A stretch of 64,000 bases of DNA from Dietzia sp032248695 (GTDB taxonomy: Bacteria > Actinomycetota > Actinomycetes > Mycobacteriales > Mycobacteriaceae): positions 558,001-622,000 of the forward strand of contig NZ_JAVHXC010000003.1 in the NCBI RefSeq assembly GCF_032248695.1. Reading direction: 5' to 3'. Position 1 is the stretch's first letter; each line of letters starts with the position of its first letter. Of the stretch, positions 1 to 10,830 are shown piece after piece. The translations under genes and the position numbers were made by a program. The notes under the pieces are model-generated. The model was not told the origin of the DNA. It saw nothing but the letters and a program-made list of their open reading frames with translations, and ran no database searches.

Positions 1-1
1 G

Positions 2-397
2 GACGATCTTCGGACGGCGCTCGACGCTCAAGGGGTCGAGTTGGAGACCGGGGACCTCGTACTCGTGCGGACCGGGTGGCTCGAGGATTATCTGGCGAAC
101 CAGGGGGAGATGATGCCGCAGCCCGGTATCGGCCTCGAAGCCGCCGCGTTCCTCGCCGAGAAAGACGTGGCGCTGGTAGGCGCCGACAACGCGGCCATCG
201 AGCCGATCCCGTTCGATCAGAACGTCTACCTGGGCGTGCACATCATCCTGCTCGTGGAGCACGGGATCCACCTGGTCGAGCACCTGGATCTAGCGGAGCT
301 CTCGGCAGACAAGTGCTACGAGTTCCTCCTCACGATCGGCGCACTGAAGATCACCGGAGGCACGGCAAGTCCGGTCTCGCCCGTGGCCATCGGCTGA
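2..397 (+). CDS. Cyclase family protein (metal-dependent hydrolase), 5' end missing
   Basis: The frame is open from the window edge, so only the C-terminal part (about 131 residues) is present. The phrases LVRTGW, GADNAAIEP and HIILLVEHGIHLVEHLDL are typical of the cyclase / kynurenine-formamidase-like family (PF04199). These are metal-dependent amidases or lactonases with an N-terminal HxGTHxD metal site, which would lie upstream of the window and cannot be checked. It is the first visible gene of a plus-strand run continuing with a VOC protein and a Baeyer-Villiger monooxygenase, so a hydrolytic step in the same catabolic route is a reasonable inference. The substrate is unknown. Confidence 0.75.
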   Translation, partial: DDLRTALDAQGVELETGDLVLVRTGWLEDYLANQGEMMPQPGIGLEAAAFLAEKDVALVGADNAAIEPIPFDQNVYLGVHIILLVEHGIHLVEHLDLAELSADKCYEFLLTIGALKITGGTASPVSPVAIG

Positions 398-446
398 CCC
401 CTCCTTCCTTCATCCCTCGCTCGCTCTCACACCCTCAAGGAACCCG

Positions 447-914
447 ATGACAGACGACGCCGGAACGGCTACCCACGACTACCGGACTTCGCATATCGGT
501 CTGTGCGTGTCCGACCTGGCCCGGAGCACGCGCTTCTACTGCGACGGCCTGGGCTTCACCAAGATCATGGAGTACGACATCGATGAACAGATCCCTGAGG
601 TCGATGCGCCCTGCAGTCTCACTTCGACATTTCTGGAGAAGGACGGGATGCGCCTCGAGTTGCTGTCGTACCGGCAGCCCGGGGTGATCGGCACCCCGCC
701 CACGAGACGCAACCACCTGGGATTGACGCATCTGTCCTTCTTCGCCGAGGACATCGATGCCGCCGCCGAGGAGCTGTGCGGCTTCGGCGGCACGCTCGTA
801 GAGGACACCCGCGTGGGAATGGAAGACGCGTCCGCCCCGCAGTTCGTATTCCTCGCGGACCCGGACGGCAACCGGGTCGAACTCATGCACATCCCCGCTG
901 GCACCCCTTGGTGA
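447..914 (+). CDS. VOC-family (glyoxalase/dioxygenase fold) single-module protein
   Basis: A 155-residue protein with two beta-alpha-beta-beta-beta repeats of the vicinal-oxygen-chelate fold. Candidate metal ligands are the His of SHIGL (about residue 16), the Glu of LELLS, the His of LTHLSF and the Glu of RVELMH near the C terminus, the usual HEHE-like pattern. At about 155 residues it is one VOC unit, like glyoxalase I or methylmalonyl-CoA epimerase. It is half the size of an extradiol dioxygenase, so I do not call it a ring-cleavage enzyme. The ATG at 447 follows AAGGAA. It lies 49 bp after the cyclase gene and 44 bp before the monooxygenase gene, probably in one operon. Substrate unknown. 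Confidence 0.82.
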   Translation: MTDDAGTATHDYRTSHIGLCVSDLARSTRFYCDGLGFTKIMEYDIDEQIPEVDAPCSLTSTFLEKDGMRLELLSYRQPGVIGTPPTRRNHLGLTHLSFFAEDIDAAAEELCGFGGTLVEDTRVGMEDASAPQFVFLADPDGNRVELMHIPAGTPW

Positions 915-958
915 CCCAGCCCGCGCGCCACCTTTCTGACAGAACCTAAGGACGACTC

Positions 959-2803
959 ATGAGCGCTCCCACGAGAACAGAAATCGACCCGCACCTCTGG
1001 GTGCCCCAGCGCAAGGTCACAGACCTCGAGCCCTTCCGCAAGAAGTACGCGGAGGAGCGCGCCAAGCGGATGCCCCTCACCGGTGCCGACACCTATAAGG
1101 CCGTCGACTTCGATGGCAAGTTCGCTGCTTTCGACACCGACCCCCACGCCCAGGCTCCCCGCAGTACGCCCGCGGTGACCGCCGAGATCGAGATGCTCAT
1201 CATCGGCGCCGGCTTCATGGGCATGAGCGCCGGAATCGAGTTGAAGAAGAAGGGGATCACCAACTTCACGATCCTCGACGTGGCGGCCGACTTCGGAGGT
1301 ACGTGGTACTGGAACCGGTACCCGGGAGTCCGGTGTGACGTGGAATCGTACGTCTACCTGCCGTACCTCGACGAGACGGGCTACATGCCCACCGAGCGGT
1401 ACGTGCGGGGAGACGAAATCTACGGCTACTGCCAGCTGCTGGCCGAGCAGTACGACCTCTACGACAACGCCCTGTTCCAGACTCGGGTCACCTCGATGGA
1501 GTGGGACGAGGAAAGCGCACGGTGGACGGTGCGCACCGACGGCGGCGATGAGTTCCGCGCACGCTTCGTCTCCACCCAGAGCGGGCAGTTCAGCCGCCCC
1601 CAGCTCCCGGGCATCCCCGGAATCGAGAACTTCCGGGGTCACAGCTTCCACACGAGCCGGTGGGACTACGAGTACACCGGTGGTGACAGCAGAGGGAATC
1701 TGCACAAGCTCCATGACAAGCGTGTGGCCATCATCGGGACCGGGGCCACCGGCGTCCAGGTCATCCCCCAGCTCGCCGAGTACGCCGAGTCGCTGGTCGT
1801 ATTCCAGCGCACACCCACCCAGATCGCGCCGCGAGAGAACTCGCCCACCGACCCGGAGTGGTTCAAGAATCTTCCCGACGGTTGGTATCGGAAGCGTCGG
1901 GATTCGTTCGACAAGTGCGCGATGGACCGCGCCACCGCCGACTGCGACGTCGACGACGGCTGGATCAAGTTCGCGAAGTATCAACTCGGAGCGATCTACG
2001 AGGCCGGCGGCACTGAACCGACCCTCGAGCAGTTCATGGACGCCATGGAGCGGTCCGACTACGAGTGGAACGAGATGCTCCGGGACCGCGTTGACGCGAT
2101 CGTCGAAGACCCGGACAAGGCCGAGAAGCTGAAGAGCTACTACCGGACCATGTGCAAGCGGCCGGGCTTCAGCGATGACTTCCTTCCCGCCTTCAACAAG
2201 GAGTCCGTCGAGATCGTCGACACCGCCACCACTCCCATCGACCGGATCACCGAGCGCGGTGTGGTCGTCGATGGCAGGGAGTTCGAGGTGGACCTGATCA
2301 TCTACGCGACCGGTTTCCAGATCGGCCGCTCCTGGACCGACAAGGCGGGGTACGACGTCGAGGGTCGCAACGGCAACCGCCTCTCGGAGAAGTTCGCAGA
2401 CGGGGTGAGCACCTACCACGGATTCCTGAGCAAGGACTTCCCCAATCTGTTCTTCCTCGGGTTCAACCAGTCCACTCAGGTGTCGAACATCGCGAACCTC
2501 ATCGACCATCAGGCCCGCCACATGATCTACATGGTGGACAAGTGCGTCCGCGAGGGCATTCGGGCTATCGAGCCGACTCCCGAGGCCGAGTCCGGCTGGT
2601 GCGAGGTGATCGCGGAGCACGCGGAGATGCGTCGTGATTGGAACAACACCTGTACACCGGGTCAGTACAACAACGAGGGGCGCCTCGACGACAAGCGCAG
2701 CAACCTGGTCGGAGGGCTCTACGGACCCGGTTACGAGTACTTTGACCTGCTCCGAAAGTGGAGAGAGGCCGACGATCTCGACGGACTCTCGCTGACCCGC
2801 TGA
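959..2803 (+). CDS. Baeyer-Villiger flavin monooxygenase
   Basis: A 614-residue class B flavoprotein monooxygenase. It has an FAD Rossmann motif GAGFMG (residues 83-88), the BVMO fingerprint FRGHSFHTSRWD (225-236), an NADPH Rossmann motif GTGATG (260-265) and the conserved GGTWYWNRYPGVRCDVES stretch (about 113-130). The N-terminal extension before the first Rossmann fold (about 78 residues) matches longer BVMOs of the phenylacetone, cyclododecanone or steroid monooxygenase type. It would insert one oxygen next to a ketone, giving an ester or lactone with NADPH and O2. The ATG follows AAGGA. The esterase encoded at 4665 could cleave the product. The exact ketone cannot be read from the sequence. 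Confidence 0.93.
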   Translation: MSAPTRTEIDPHLWVPQRKVTDLEPFRKKYAEERAKRMPLTGADTYKAVDFDGKFAAFDTDPHAQAPRSTPAVTAEIEMLIIGAGFMGMSAGIELKKKGITNFTILDVAADFGGTWYWNRYPGVRCDVESYVYLPYLDETGYMPTERYVRGDEIYGYCQLLAEQYDLYDNALFQTRVTSMEWDEESARWTVRTDGGDEFRARFVSTQSGQFSRPQLPGIPGIENFRGHSFHTSRWDYEYTGGDSRGNLHKLHDKRVAIIGTGATGVQVIPQLAEYAESLVVFQRTPTQIAPRENSPTDPEWFKNLPDGWYRKRRDSFDKCAMDRATADCDVDDGWIKFAKYQLGAIYEAGGTEPTLEQFMDAMERSDYEWNEMLRDRVDAIVEDPDKAEKLKSYYRTMCKRPGFSDDFLPAFNKESVEIVDTATTPIDRITERGVVVDGREFEVDLIIYATGFQIGRSWTDKAGYDVEGRNGNRLSEKFADGVSTYHGFLSKDFPNLFFLGFNQSTQVSNIANLIDHQARHMIYMVDKCVREGIRAIEPTPEAESGWCEVIAEHAEMRRDWNNTCTPGQYNNEGRLDDKRSNLVGGLYGPGYEYFDLLRKWREADDLDGLSLTR

Positions 2804-2830
2804 GCGGGGCCCCGTTCGCGAAAGCTCTGT

Positions 2831-2878
2831 GCGGCTGGTCGGGTGGTCCTCCGTCATGGGGACTACCCGACTAGCCGT
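2831..2878 (+). promoter_or_regulatory. Long hairpin between the monooxygenase gene and the next gene
   Basis: Arms 2833-2849 and 2860-2876 are complementary over 17 positions when two G-U pairs are allowed. A flanking C-G pair (2832/2877) and a G-U pair (2831/2878) lengthen the stem to 19. The loop is 10 bases (2850-2859). There is no T tract. It lies 28 bases after the monooxygenase stop and 10 bases before the AAGGAG site of the next gene, so it could be a partial terminator, an mRNA processing site or a stabiliser setting relative expression within the operon. Function inferred. Confidence 0.6.
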
Positions 2879-2899
2879 GTACTGATCAAGGAGATAGAC

Positions 2900-3694
2900 A
2901 TGACGTTGACGCCGGTTCGGCTCGGCCAGGCCCTGTTCACGATGGTGGACCCGTCCCGCGGCCACGAGGTCGCATACAACCGTTGGTACGAGAGGGACCA
3001 CCGCTACTCCGGCTGCATGATCGGCCCCGGTTGGTTCGCGGGCAGCAGGTGGGTCGCGACGAAGGCCCTGAAGGATCTTCGTTTCCCGGAGACCGGTCCG
3101 GTGGCCACCAAGACCGAAGACGGTTCCTACCTCGCGATCTACTGGGTCCATGAGCCCGAGATGGAGGAGGCCGAGGCCTGGGCCCGCACGCAGGTCGGTG
3201 AGCTCTATGCGGCCGGTCGAGGGTTCGCGGAACGAGAGCACGTCCACACCGGGCAGTACCTGCCGGATTCGACGGTGTCGGCCCGAGAGGACGGCGTGCC
3301 GCTCGAACTGGCACACGATCACAACTACGGCGGACTCGTGGTGGTGATGATCGAGGCCGCTGACGGAATGGACCGTGCCGATGCCATCCGGACGATCGAT
3401 TCCGGCCCGGTGAAGACGCTTCTCGGGAAGGGAGCCGTCGACCTGGTGAGCAGCTGGCGGGCCAAGCCCTGGCCGGCGGACCACAACGTCCCCATGAAGA
3501 TGGGTAACGACGGCGGGTCCCCCGATCGGATCCTGCAGATGTGCTTCCTGGAGGACGACCCAGCCCGGAGCTGGCAGCAGATCATCGACTACGCAGCGGA
3601 GATCGAGAGCTCCGGCGCAGGGACGGTCACGTTCGCCTCTCCCTTCATCCCCACGGTGGTCGGAACCGACAAGTACACCGACGAATTGTGGTGA
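2900..3694 (+). CDS. Unrecognised protein, possibly EthD/dimeric alpha-beta-barrel-like
   Basis: 264 residues from the ATG at 2900, chosen because AAGGAG lies 6 bases upstream; a longer frame would start inside the hairpin at 2831-2878. There is no signal peptide or membrane segment. The start VRLGQALFTMVDPSRGHEVAYNRWYERDHRYSG, read in pieces, resembles the 'FNRWYDEDHI' style of EthD-like or Dabb proteins. The C-terminal half repeats a similar pattern (VVVMIEA, LQMCFLEDDP), so two alpha-beta-barrel units are possible. It sits between a BVMO gene and an epimerase gene and overlaps the epimerase start, so a role in the same pathway is likely. No function is assigned. Confidence 0.8.
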   Translation: MTLTPVRLGQALFTMVDPSRGHEVAYNRWYERDHRYSGCMIGPGWFAGSRWVATKALKDLRFPETGPVATKTEDGSYLAIYWVHEPEMEEAEAWARTQVGELYAAGRGFAEREHVHTGQYLPDSTVSAREDGVPLELAHDHNYGGLVVVMIEAADGMDRADAIRTIDSGPVKTLLGKGAVDLVSSWRAKPWPADHNVPMKMGNDGGSPDRILQMCFLEDDPARSWQQIIDYAAEIESSGAGTVTFASPFIPTVVGTDKYTDELW

Positions 3695-4632
3695 CGACGG
3701 TGTTGAACGGCGAGAAGATCCTGGTCACGGGTGTCACCGGACAGATCGCGATGCCCATCGCGCGACTGCTGGCCACCCGGAACGAGGTGTGGGGGCTGGC
3801 GCGGTACAGCCGCGCCGGCAGCCGTGAAGATGTAACCGAAGCGGGGATCACGCCGGTGACCTGCAACATCGGGGAAGGCGACTTCTCTGAGGTGCCGGAT
3901 GACTTCACCTACGTTGTTCACCTGGCTGCGGACCTGTCTCCGGGTTGGGACTACGACGCGGCCGTTCGTGCGAACGCCGAGGGCACCGGTCTCCTCCTCC
4001 AGCACTGTCGGAAGGCGAAGGGCGCGCTGGTGATGTCGACCCATTCGGTGTACCGGCCGCAGGAGGACCCGATGTACGTGTTCACCGAGGACTCGCCGTT
4101 GGGAGAGTGCAACAGCACCCATACGCCCACGTACTCGGTGTCGAAGATCAGTCAGGAGGCCGCTGCTCGACTGGCCGCCCGGGCGTTCGGGGTCCCCGTC
4201 ACAATCGCGCGGATGAACGCCTCGTTCGGTCCCAACGGCGGGCTCCCCGCTATGCATGTGGACGCTCTCGCGCAGGGACGGTCGGTGACGACCCGATGGG
4301 ACCCGTGCATGTACAGCCCCATCTACGAGGACGACATCAACACACAGGTGAGTGCTCTGCTGGAGGCTGCGACCGTCCCCGCCACCATCGTGAACTGGGG
4401 CGGTGACGAGCCGGTCAGCGTCCAGGAGTGGACGGCGTACGCCGGCGAGTTGATGGGAATCGAAGCAACCGTCGAGGTCGAGCCGATCGAGGGAACCCTC
4501 CGGGGTTCGATCGCGGATACGGCTCGGCGCATGTCGATCACCGGGCCCTGCACCGTGGACTGGCGGGAGGGCTTGCGACGCACGATCGCCAGTCGTCACC
4601 CTGACCTGCTGGTCCAGCCGTTGCCCTCCTGA
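3691..4632 (+). CDS. NAD(P)-dependent epimerase/dehydratase (extended SDR)
   Basis: 313 residues. The N-terminal ILVTGVTGQIAMPIARLLA is an extended-SDR glycine-rich nucleotide-binding motif (near residues 10-28), and YSVSK in the middle carries the catalytic Tyr and Lys. NASFGPNGG after the active site is also family-typical. The GTG at 3691 overlaps the preceding TGA as GTGA, implying translational coupling; another GTG is at 3688. Its position in the BVMO operon suggests oxidation or reduction of an alcohol or ketone intermediate. The substrate is unknown and a sugar epimerase role is not implied. Confidence 0.88.
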   Translation: MTTVLNGEKILVTGVTGQIAMPIARLLATRNEVWGLARYSRAGSREDVTEAGITPVTCNIGEGDFSEVPDDFTYVVHLAADLSPGWDYDAAVRANAEGTGLLLQHCRKAKGALVMSTHSVYRPQEDPMYVFTEDSPLGECNSTHTPTYSVSKISQEAAARLAARAFGVPVTIARMNASFGPNGGLPAMHVDALAQGRSVTTRWDPCMYSPIYEDDINTQVSALLEAATVPATIVNWGGDEPVSVQEWTAYAGELMGIEATVEVEPIEGTLRGSIADTARRMSITGPCTVDWREGLRRTIASRHPDLLVQPLPS

Positions 4633-4664
4633 CCAACCCACTCACACACATTCCGGGAGAACTG

Positions 4665-5528
4665 ATGTCGACCACAATGCACGAGTCGTTGCCCCCTCTG
4701 CGGCCGGGTCGGCCGTCGTCTCCGGAGCTCGACGGCCGCCGGGCGATGTTCGCGCCGACGGAGATCGACCCGGGTCTCGGGATCTCGTCCGAGGCCACGG
4801 AGATCGCGGACATCGAGTGCCTGGTACTCAACCCCGAAGGGTCGGTGACCATTCTGTACCTCCACGGCGGCGGATACAGGATGGGCAGCCCGGAGGCGTA
4901 CAACGCCTACGGGGCGACGCTCGCGGCGGGGGCGGACGCGAGGGTCGTCCTGCCGAGATATCGGTTGGCGCCAGAGAATCCGTTCCCCGCGGGCCTGCAT
5001 GACGCCGTGGCGGTGTACCTGGAACTGGCCCGGGCGTCGGACACCCCGATCGTCCTGGCCGGTGACTCCGCCGGCGCGGGCCTGGCCGCTGCGGTGACCG
5101 TCACGATGTGTCTGGGCGACGCCCGCCGACCAGCGGGCCTGATGCTGATGTCGCCGTGGCTGGACCTGCGGTGTTCCTCACCGTTCTACGGAACCGCGAG
5201 TGATGTCTTCTTCACACGTGACACCGCGGCGTCCGCGCGGGACGACTACCTGCAGGGGGCGCCCCAAGACGACGTCCTGGTGTCACCGCTGTTGGCCGAC
5301 CACGCGGGGTTCCCGCCCACGCTCATCCAGGTGGGGGGCGATGAAGCCCTGGTGGGTGATGCTCTCGGGCTCACCACGTCACTCGCGGGCCACAACATCG
5401 GTTGCACGCTCGAAGTCCTGGCTGATCAGGGACACACGTGGCCGTTGATTCAGCCGGAGAGCGCAGCCGCGCGCGCCTCCGTGGAATCGTGCGTACGGTT
5501 CATCAGGTCTCGGAGCTCCTCGGGCTGA
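4665..5528 (+). CDS. HSL-family (family IV) carboxylesterase, alpha/beta hydrolase
   Basis: 287 residues. The oxyanion-hole motif HGGG is at 67-70 and the nucleophile motif GDSAG at 133-137 (Ser135). The GGDEALVGDA and GHTWPL segments supply the acid and His. This combination defines the hormone-sensitive-lipase-like esterases. Last gene of the plus-strand run starting at the left edge; GGGAG precedes the ATG. Co-occurrence with a Baeyer-Villiger monooxygenase is the classical arrangement for ketone degradation: monooxygenase makes the ester, esterase splits it. That coupling is inference from context. The gene to the right is convergent, 31 bp away. Confidence 0.9.
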   Translation: MSTTMHESLPPLRPGRPSSPELDGRRAMFAPTEIDPGLGISSEATEIADIECLVLNPEGSVTILYLHGGGYRMGSPEAYNAYGATLAAGADARVVLPRYRLAPENPFPAGLHDAVAVYLELARASDTPIVLAGDSAGAGLAAAVTVTMCLGDARRPAGLMLMSPWLDLRCSSPFYGTASDVFFTRDTAASARDDYLQGAPQDDVLVSPLLADHAGFPPTLIQVGGDEALVGDALGLTTSLAGHNIGCTLEVLADQGHTWPLIQPESAAARASVESCVRFIRSRSSSG

Positions 5529-5559
5529 TCGGGCGGGAAGGCCGCTGAGAGCGTGGTGC

Positions 5560-6426
5560 TCAGTCCGCCACGGCGGACCGGGCGCGATCCACGATCGCGT
5601 CGGCCAACTCCGCCGGCCGCTCGTCCGGGATCCAGTGGCTGACGCCATTCATCTCGACGAACCGGTAGTCGGCGTCCACGTGCTCGCGGGTCCGCTCGGC
5701 GCCACCGCGGCCGAGGGCCGGATCGCGGTCGCTCCACACGAACGTCGTGGGGACGTGGACCTTCGCGGTGGCGGCGCCGGGCGCGGCGAAGGGCAGGGCC
5801 CGGTACCAGCCGAGCCCGCCGCGGATCGCGCCGGTGGCGACCATCTCCCCGCGGTAGCGCTCGATCATCTCTGGCGTCATTCCCATGCCCGCGAGTGCTT
5901 TCTCGGGCCCGGGGCCAGGGGAGTTGAGCACGAGCTCCGGGACGAACGGCAGCTGGAAGAACCCCATGTACCAGGACCGCAGCAGCTGGTCGGACCTGGC
6001 CATCGCGGTGAGGAACGCCGCGGGGTGCGGGACCGAGACAGCGGTGAGTGAGCGGACCCGGTCGGGGTGGGCGCCGGCGATGCCCCACGCCACGGCGGCA
6101 CCCCAGTCGTGGCCCACCACGTGGGCGTCGGCCAACCCGGCGGCGTCGAGCAGGCCGAGCACGTCGCCGACCAGTTCGGGGAGACGGTAGGCGCGGCGCC
6201 CGCGCGGCCGGGCCGATTCGCAGTAGCCGCGCTGGTCGAGCGCGAGCGTGCGATAGCCGGCGGAGTGCAGTAGCGGCGTCACGAGGTCCCAGCTCGAGGT
6301 GCGCTGCGGGAACCCGTGCAGCAGCACGATGGTCTCGCCGTCCGCGGGGCCGGAGTCGACGGCGCGCAGTTCCATGCCGTCGCGCGGGAACCACAGGTCG
6401 GGGCGGGGGGCGTCGCTGGCGGTCAT
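5560..6426 (-). CDS. Alpha/beta hydrolase, epoxide-hydrolase-like
   Basis: 288 residues. The motifs are LLHGFPQ (oxyanion HGFP), DQRGYCES, and VVGHDWGAAVAW, in which the nucleophile is Asp as in epoxide hydrolases and haloalkane dehalogenases rather than Ser. GVSHWIP near the C terminus supplies the catalytic His. The two cap-domain tyrosines of epoxide hydrolases are not verified. The start at 6426 is supported by a TANNNT box 7 bases upstream. It lies downstream of katE on the same strand but probably has its own promoter. Substrate unknown; dehalogenase activity is a less likely alternative. Confidence 0.87.
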   Translation of the reverse strand: MTASDAPRPDLWFPRDGMELRAVDSGPADGETIVLLHGFPQRTSSWDLVTPLLHSAGYRTLALDQRGYCESARPRGRRAYRLPELVGDVLGLLDAAGLADAHVVGHDWGAAVAWGIAGAHPDRVRSLTAVSVPHPAAFLTAMARSDQLLRSWYMGFFQLPFVPELVLNSPGPGPEKALAGMGMTPEMIERYRGEMVATGAIRGGLGWYRALPFAAPGAATAKVHVPTTFVWSDRDPALGRGGAERTREHVDADYRFVEMNGVSHWIPDERPAELADAIVDRARSAVAD

Positions 6427-6433
6427 GACGGCG

Positions 6434-6439
6434 ACGCTA
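6434..6439 (-). promoter_or_regulatory. -10 box for the hydrolase gene (leaderless type)
   Basis: On the minus strand the hexamer reads TAGCGT and ends 7 bases before the ATG at 6426. No ribosome-binding site lies between, which fits transcription starting at or next to the start codon. No clear -35 was seen. Confidence 0.45.
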
Positions 6440-6553
6440 CCCGCGGTCTCCGCGCCTCGGGGATGCTTGCGCGCTCCGGCGCCGGGGCCAGCCGGAGGCG
6501 CGAACCCCCGGCCGGCCCCGCCGGCGCATCACCGCGCGAGTGGCCGCGTCGGC

Positions 6554-8818
<2,265 letters not shown>

Positions 8819-8983
8819 GGCGCTCCTTCGCGGGTGGGAATCGGACGTCCGGGCGTTCCCGTCCCTCTCCTCCGCGCCGGTGGGACCGCCGTGGGGCGGG
8901 GGTGGGAACCGTGGGCGCGATTCTGCCCCCGTCCGCGCCGGCCGCAACCGCTCGATCAATGTCAGAGAACCTTCATCCGCGAT

Positions 8984-8989
8984 TATTCT
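8984..8989 (+). promoter_or_regulatory. -10 box for the AI-2E-type permease gene (leaderless type)
   Basis: TATTCT ends 6 bases before the ATG at 8996 and no ribosome-binding site fits between. This points to a leaderless transcript and supports the chosen start. Confidence 0.5.
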
Positions 8990-8995
8990 CATTCC

Positions 8996-10297
8996 ATGAC
9001 TTCCCCCCCGGTCGCCCGCGAGCACCTCCCGTACCCGGTCCTGCTGGCGGCGGCGTGGTCCGCGTGCCTGCTCCTCATCGCGGGCGGCGGCTGGCTCCTG
9101 GGACAGGCGGTGGGGCGGCTGTCGGTGATCCTGGCTCCCCTCGCGATCGCGGTACTGCTGGCGGCCATGCTCCGGCCGCTCGTGGACCGCATCCCGCAGC
9201 GGGTCCCGCGTGCGGCGGCGGCCCTCGTCGTCGTCGTCGGGGTCCTCGGGGTCGTCCTCGCCGCGCTCGCGGCGGTCACCACCCAGCTCGCCACCGGGGT
9301 GCCCCGCATGCGGGAGCAGATCTCCTCCGGCACCGACGCGGCGTTGCGGTGGCTCGAGGAGGGGCCGCTGCACCTCACGGCGGACCGGCTGCAGGAGGCG
9401 GTGGCGCAGGCGCGGACGTGGATCGAGTCCCACTCGGAGGCCGTGGCGGCCGGGGCGGTGCAGTTCGGGCACACGGCGGTCGACGCGGTGGCCGGGATGC
9501 TGATCTGCCTGGTGGCGTTGTTCTTCTTCCTCTATCACGGCGAGAAGCTGTGGGCGTTCTTCGTGCGGTGGCTGCCGCGCGCGAGCCGCGCGCACGTGGA
9601 CTCGGCGTTCCGTCACGGCTGGGGGAGCCTGGGGGCGTACACGCGGACGCAGTTGACGGTGGCCGCGATCAACGCGGCGGGTGTCGGCATCGGCGCGGCG
9701 TTGCTGCGGGTGCCGTTCGTCATCCCGATCGTCGTGGTGGTGTTCCTGGCGTCGTTCGTGCCGATCGTGGGCACGCTGGTGGCGGGGCTGGTGCCGACGG
9801 TGTTGGCGGTGGTCGAGCGCGGTCCGGCGATCGCGGTCGCGATGCTGGCGATCGTCGTGGTGGTGCACCAGCTCGAGTCGCACGTCCTGCAGCCGATCCT
9901 CATGGGTCACGCGGTGGCGCTGCACCCGCTGGCGGTGATCCTCGTGGTGACGGCGGGGACGTATCTGTTCGGGATCGTCGGCGCGCTGTTCGCGGTGCCG
10001 GTGACGGCGATGGCCAACACGATCGTGCGGTACCTCGCCGCGCGGGGGGCCGGCGGCGCCGACGGCGACGGTCCGGGGCCGGGGCTGGTGCCGGAGGTCG
10101 ACGAGGTGTCGGGGCCGGACCACGAGGGCCGCGACGAGGGCCGCGACCGCGACGACGGCGGCGACGACGAGCACGACGACGGGGGCGACGACGAGGGCGA
10201 CGACGAGCCCGGCCCGCGCGGTCGTCCCGCCGCCCCCGGCGACCCCGCGGAACCGGCCGGGCACGCCCGGGCCGACGCCGGTCCCGCCGCCCGGTGA
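8996..10297 (+). CDS. AI-2E family transporter (PF01594) with acidic C-terminal tail
   Basis: 433 residues with about eight hydrophobic segments. It follows the family plan: paired N-terminal helices (LLAAAWSACLLLIAGGGWLL, VILAPLAIAVLLAAML), a central soluble amphipathic part (about 100-160), then clustered C-terminal helices with VIPIVVVVFLASFVPIVGTLVAG and the ESHVLQPILMG motif. Members export small molecules or act as Na+/H+ antiporters; the substrate here is unknown. The last 75 or so residues are a hydrophilic Gly/Asp/Glu/Arg/Pro tail from a GAC/GAG-rich tract (about 10065-10290), not part of the domain. The GTG of the next gene overlaps its stop. Confidence 0.88.
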   Translation: MTSPPVAREHLPYPVLLAAAWSACLLLIAGGGWLLGQAVGRLSVILAPLAIAVLLAAMLRPLVDRIPQRVPRAAAALVVVVGVLGVVLAALAAVTTQLATGVPRMREQISSGTDAALRWLEEGPLHLTADRLQEAVAQARTWIESHSEAVAAGAVQFGHTAVDAVAGMLICLVALFFFLYHGEKLWAFFVRWLPRASRAHVDSAFRHGWGSLGAYTRTQLTVAAINAAGVGIGAALLRVPFVIPIVVVVFLASFVPIVGTLVAGLVPTVLAVVERGPAIAVAMLAIVVVVHQLESHVLQPILMGHAVALHPLAVILVVTAGTYLFGIVGALFAVPVTAMANTIVRYLAARGAGGADGDGPGPGLVPEVDEVSGPDHEGRDEGRDRDDGGDDEHDDGGDDEGDDEPGPRGRPAAPGDPAEPAGHARADAGPAAR

Positions 10298-10830
10298 GCC
10301 GCCGGGCCGGCGCTTCCCGGGACGCCCGCGCCGTCCGGGTGGTCCGCTCGAGCGTGGTCCGCGCGCCCCGCGAGCAGGTGTGGGCGCGCGTCGTCACGCC
10401 GGACGGCGTCGCCGACGAGTTCGGACCACTTCTCACGATGCGGTTCCCGCCCGCGCTCGCCGGCGCGTCGATCGCCGACGTGCCGACGGGCCGGCCGGTC
10501 GGGCGGGCGTGGATCCTGCTGGGCGGCGTGGTCCCGCTGGAGTTCGACGACCTCACGCTCCTCGAGGTCTCGGCGCCCCGGTTCTTCCGCGAGCGCTCGC
10601 GCCTCGGCTCGTGCCGCGTGTGGGAGCACCACCGCGATCTCGAGGCCCGGCCCGACGGCACGACGCGCGTCACCGACACCCTGCGCGCGGTGCCGCGGGC
10701 GCCGCTGCCGGGCCCGGTCGTGCGCGCGGTCGTCGGCGCGCTGTTCACGCACCGACACCGCCGGCTCGCCCGGTGGGCCGGCGGTGTCGGTGGTGGCGGT
10801 ATCGGCGGTGGTGCCGGCGGGTCCGGCTAG
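10294..10830 (+). CDS. SRPBCC (START/polyketide-cyclase-like) ligand-binding protein
   Basis: 178 residues starting with GTG that overlaps the permease stop (GTGA), so translationally coupled. The segment VRSSVVRAPREQVWARVVTP, read in pieces, is the usual first strand plus helix of the SRPBCC fold, followed by alternating strands and a C-terminal helix ending in FTHRHRRLARW. A glycine-rich tail follows. Members bind hydrophobic ligands in a deep cavity; the ligand is unknown. The 3' end overlaps the convergent small zinc-ribbon-like gene by 4 bases. Confidence 0.7.
   Translation: MSRRAGASRDARAVRVVRSSVVRAPREQVWARVVTPDGVADEFGPLLTMRFPPALAGASIADVPTGRPVGRAWILLGGVVPLEFDDLTLLEVSAPRFFRERSRLGSCRVWEHHRDLEARPDGTTRVTDTLRAVPRAPLPGPVVRAVVGALFTHRHRRLARWAGGVGGGGIGGGAGGSG

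Noticed and set aside
447..914. VOC protein as the missing extradiol dioxygenase (HsaC)
   Set aside because: It is about half the length needed for a two-domain type I extradiol dioxygenase and lies in a different operon.
536..3484. A 982-codon open frame on the minus strand
   Set aside because: It lies opposite the VOC, BVMO and following genes and has no coherent protein features; it is an antisense by-product of high-GC codon use.
8819..10264. Extension of katE upstream over the permease gene
   Set aside because: The frame is open but the katE start with AAGGAG at 8818 is clear and the extension encodes Arg/His-rich nonsense opposite the permease.
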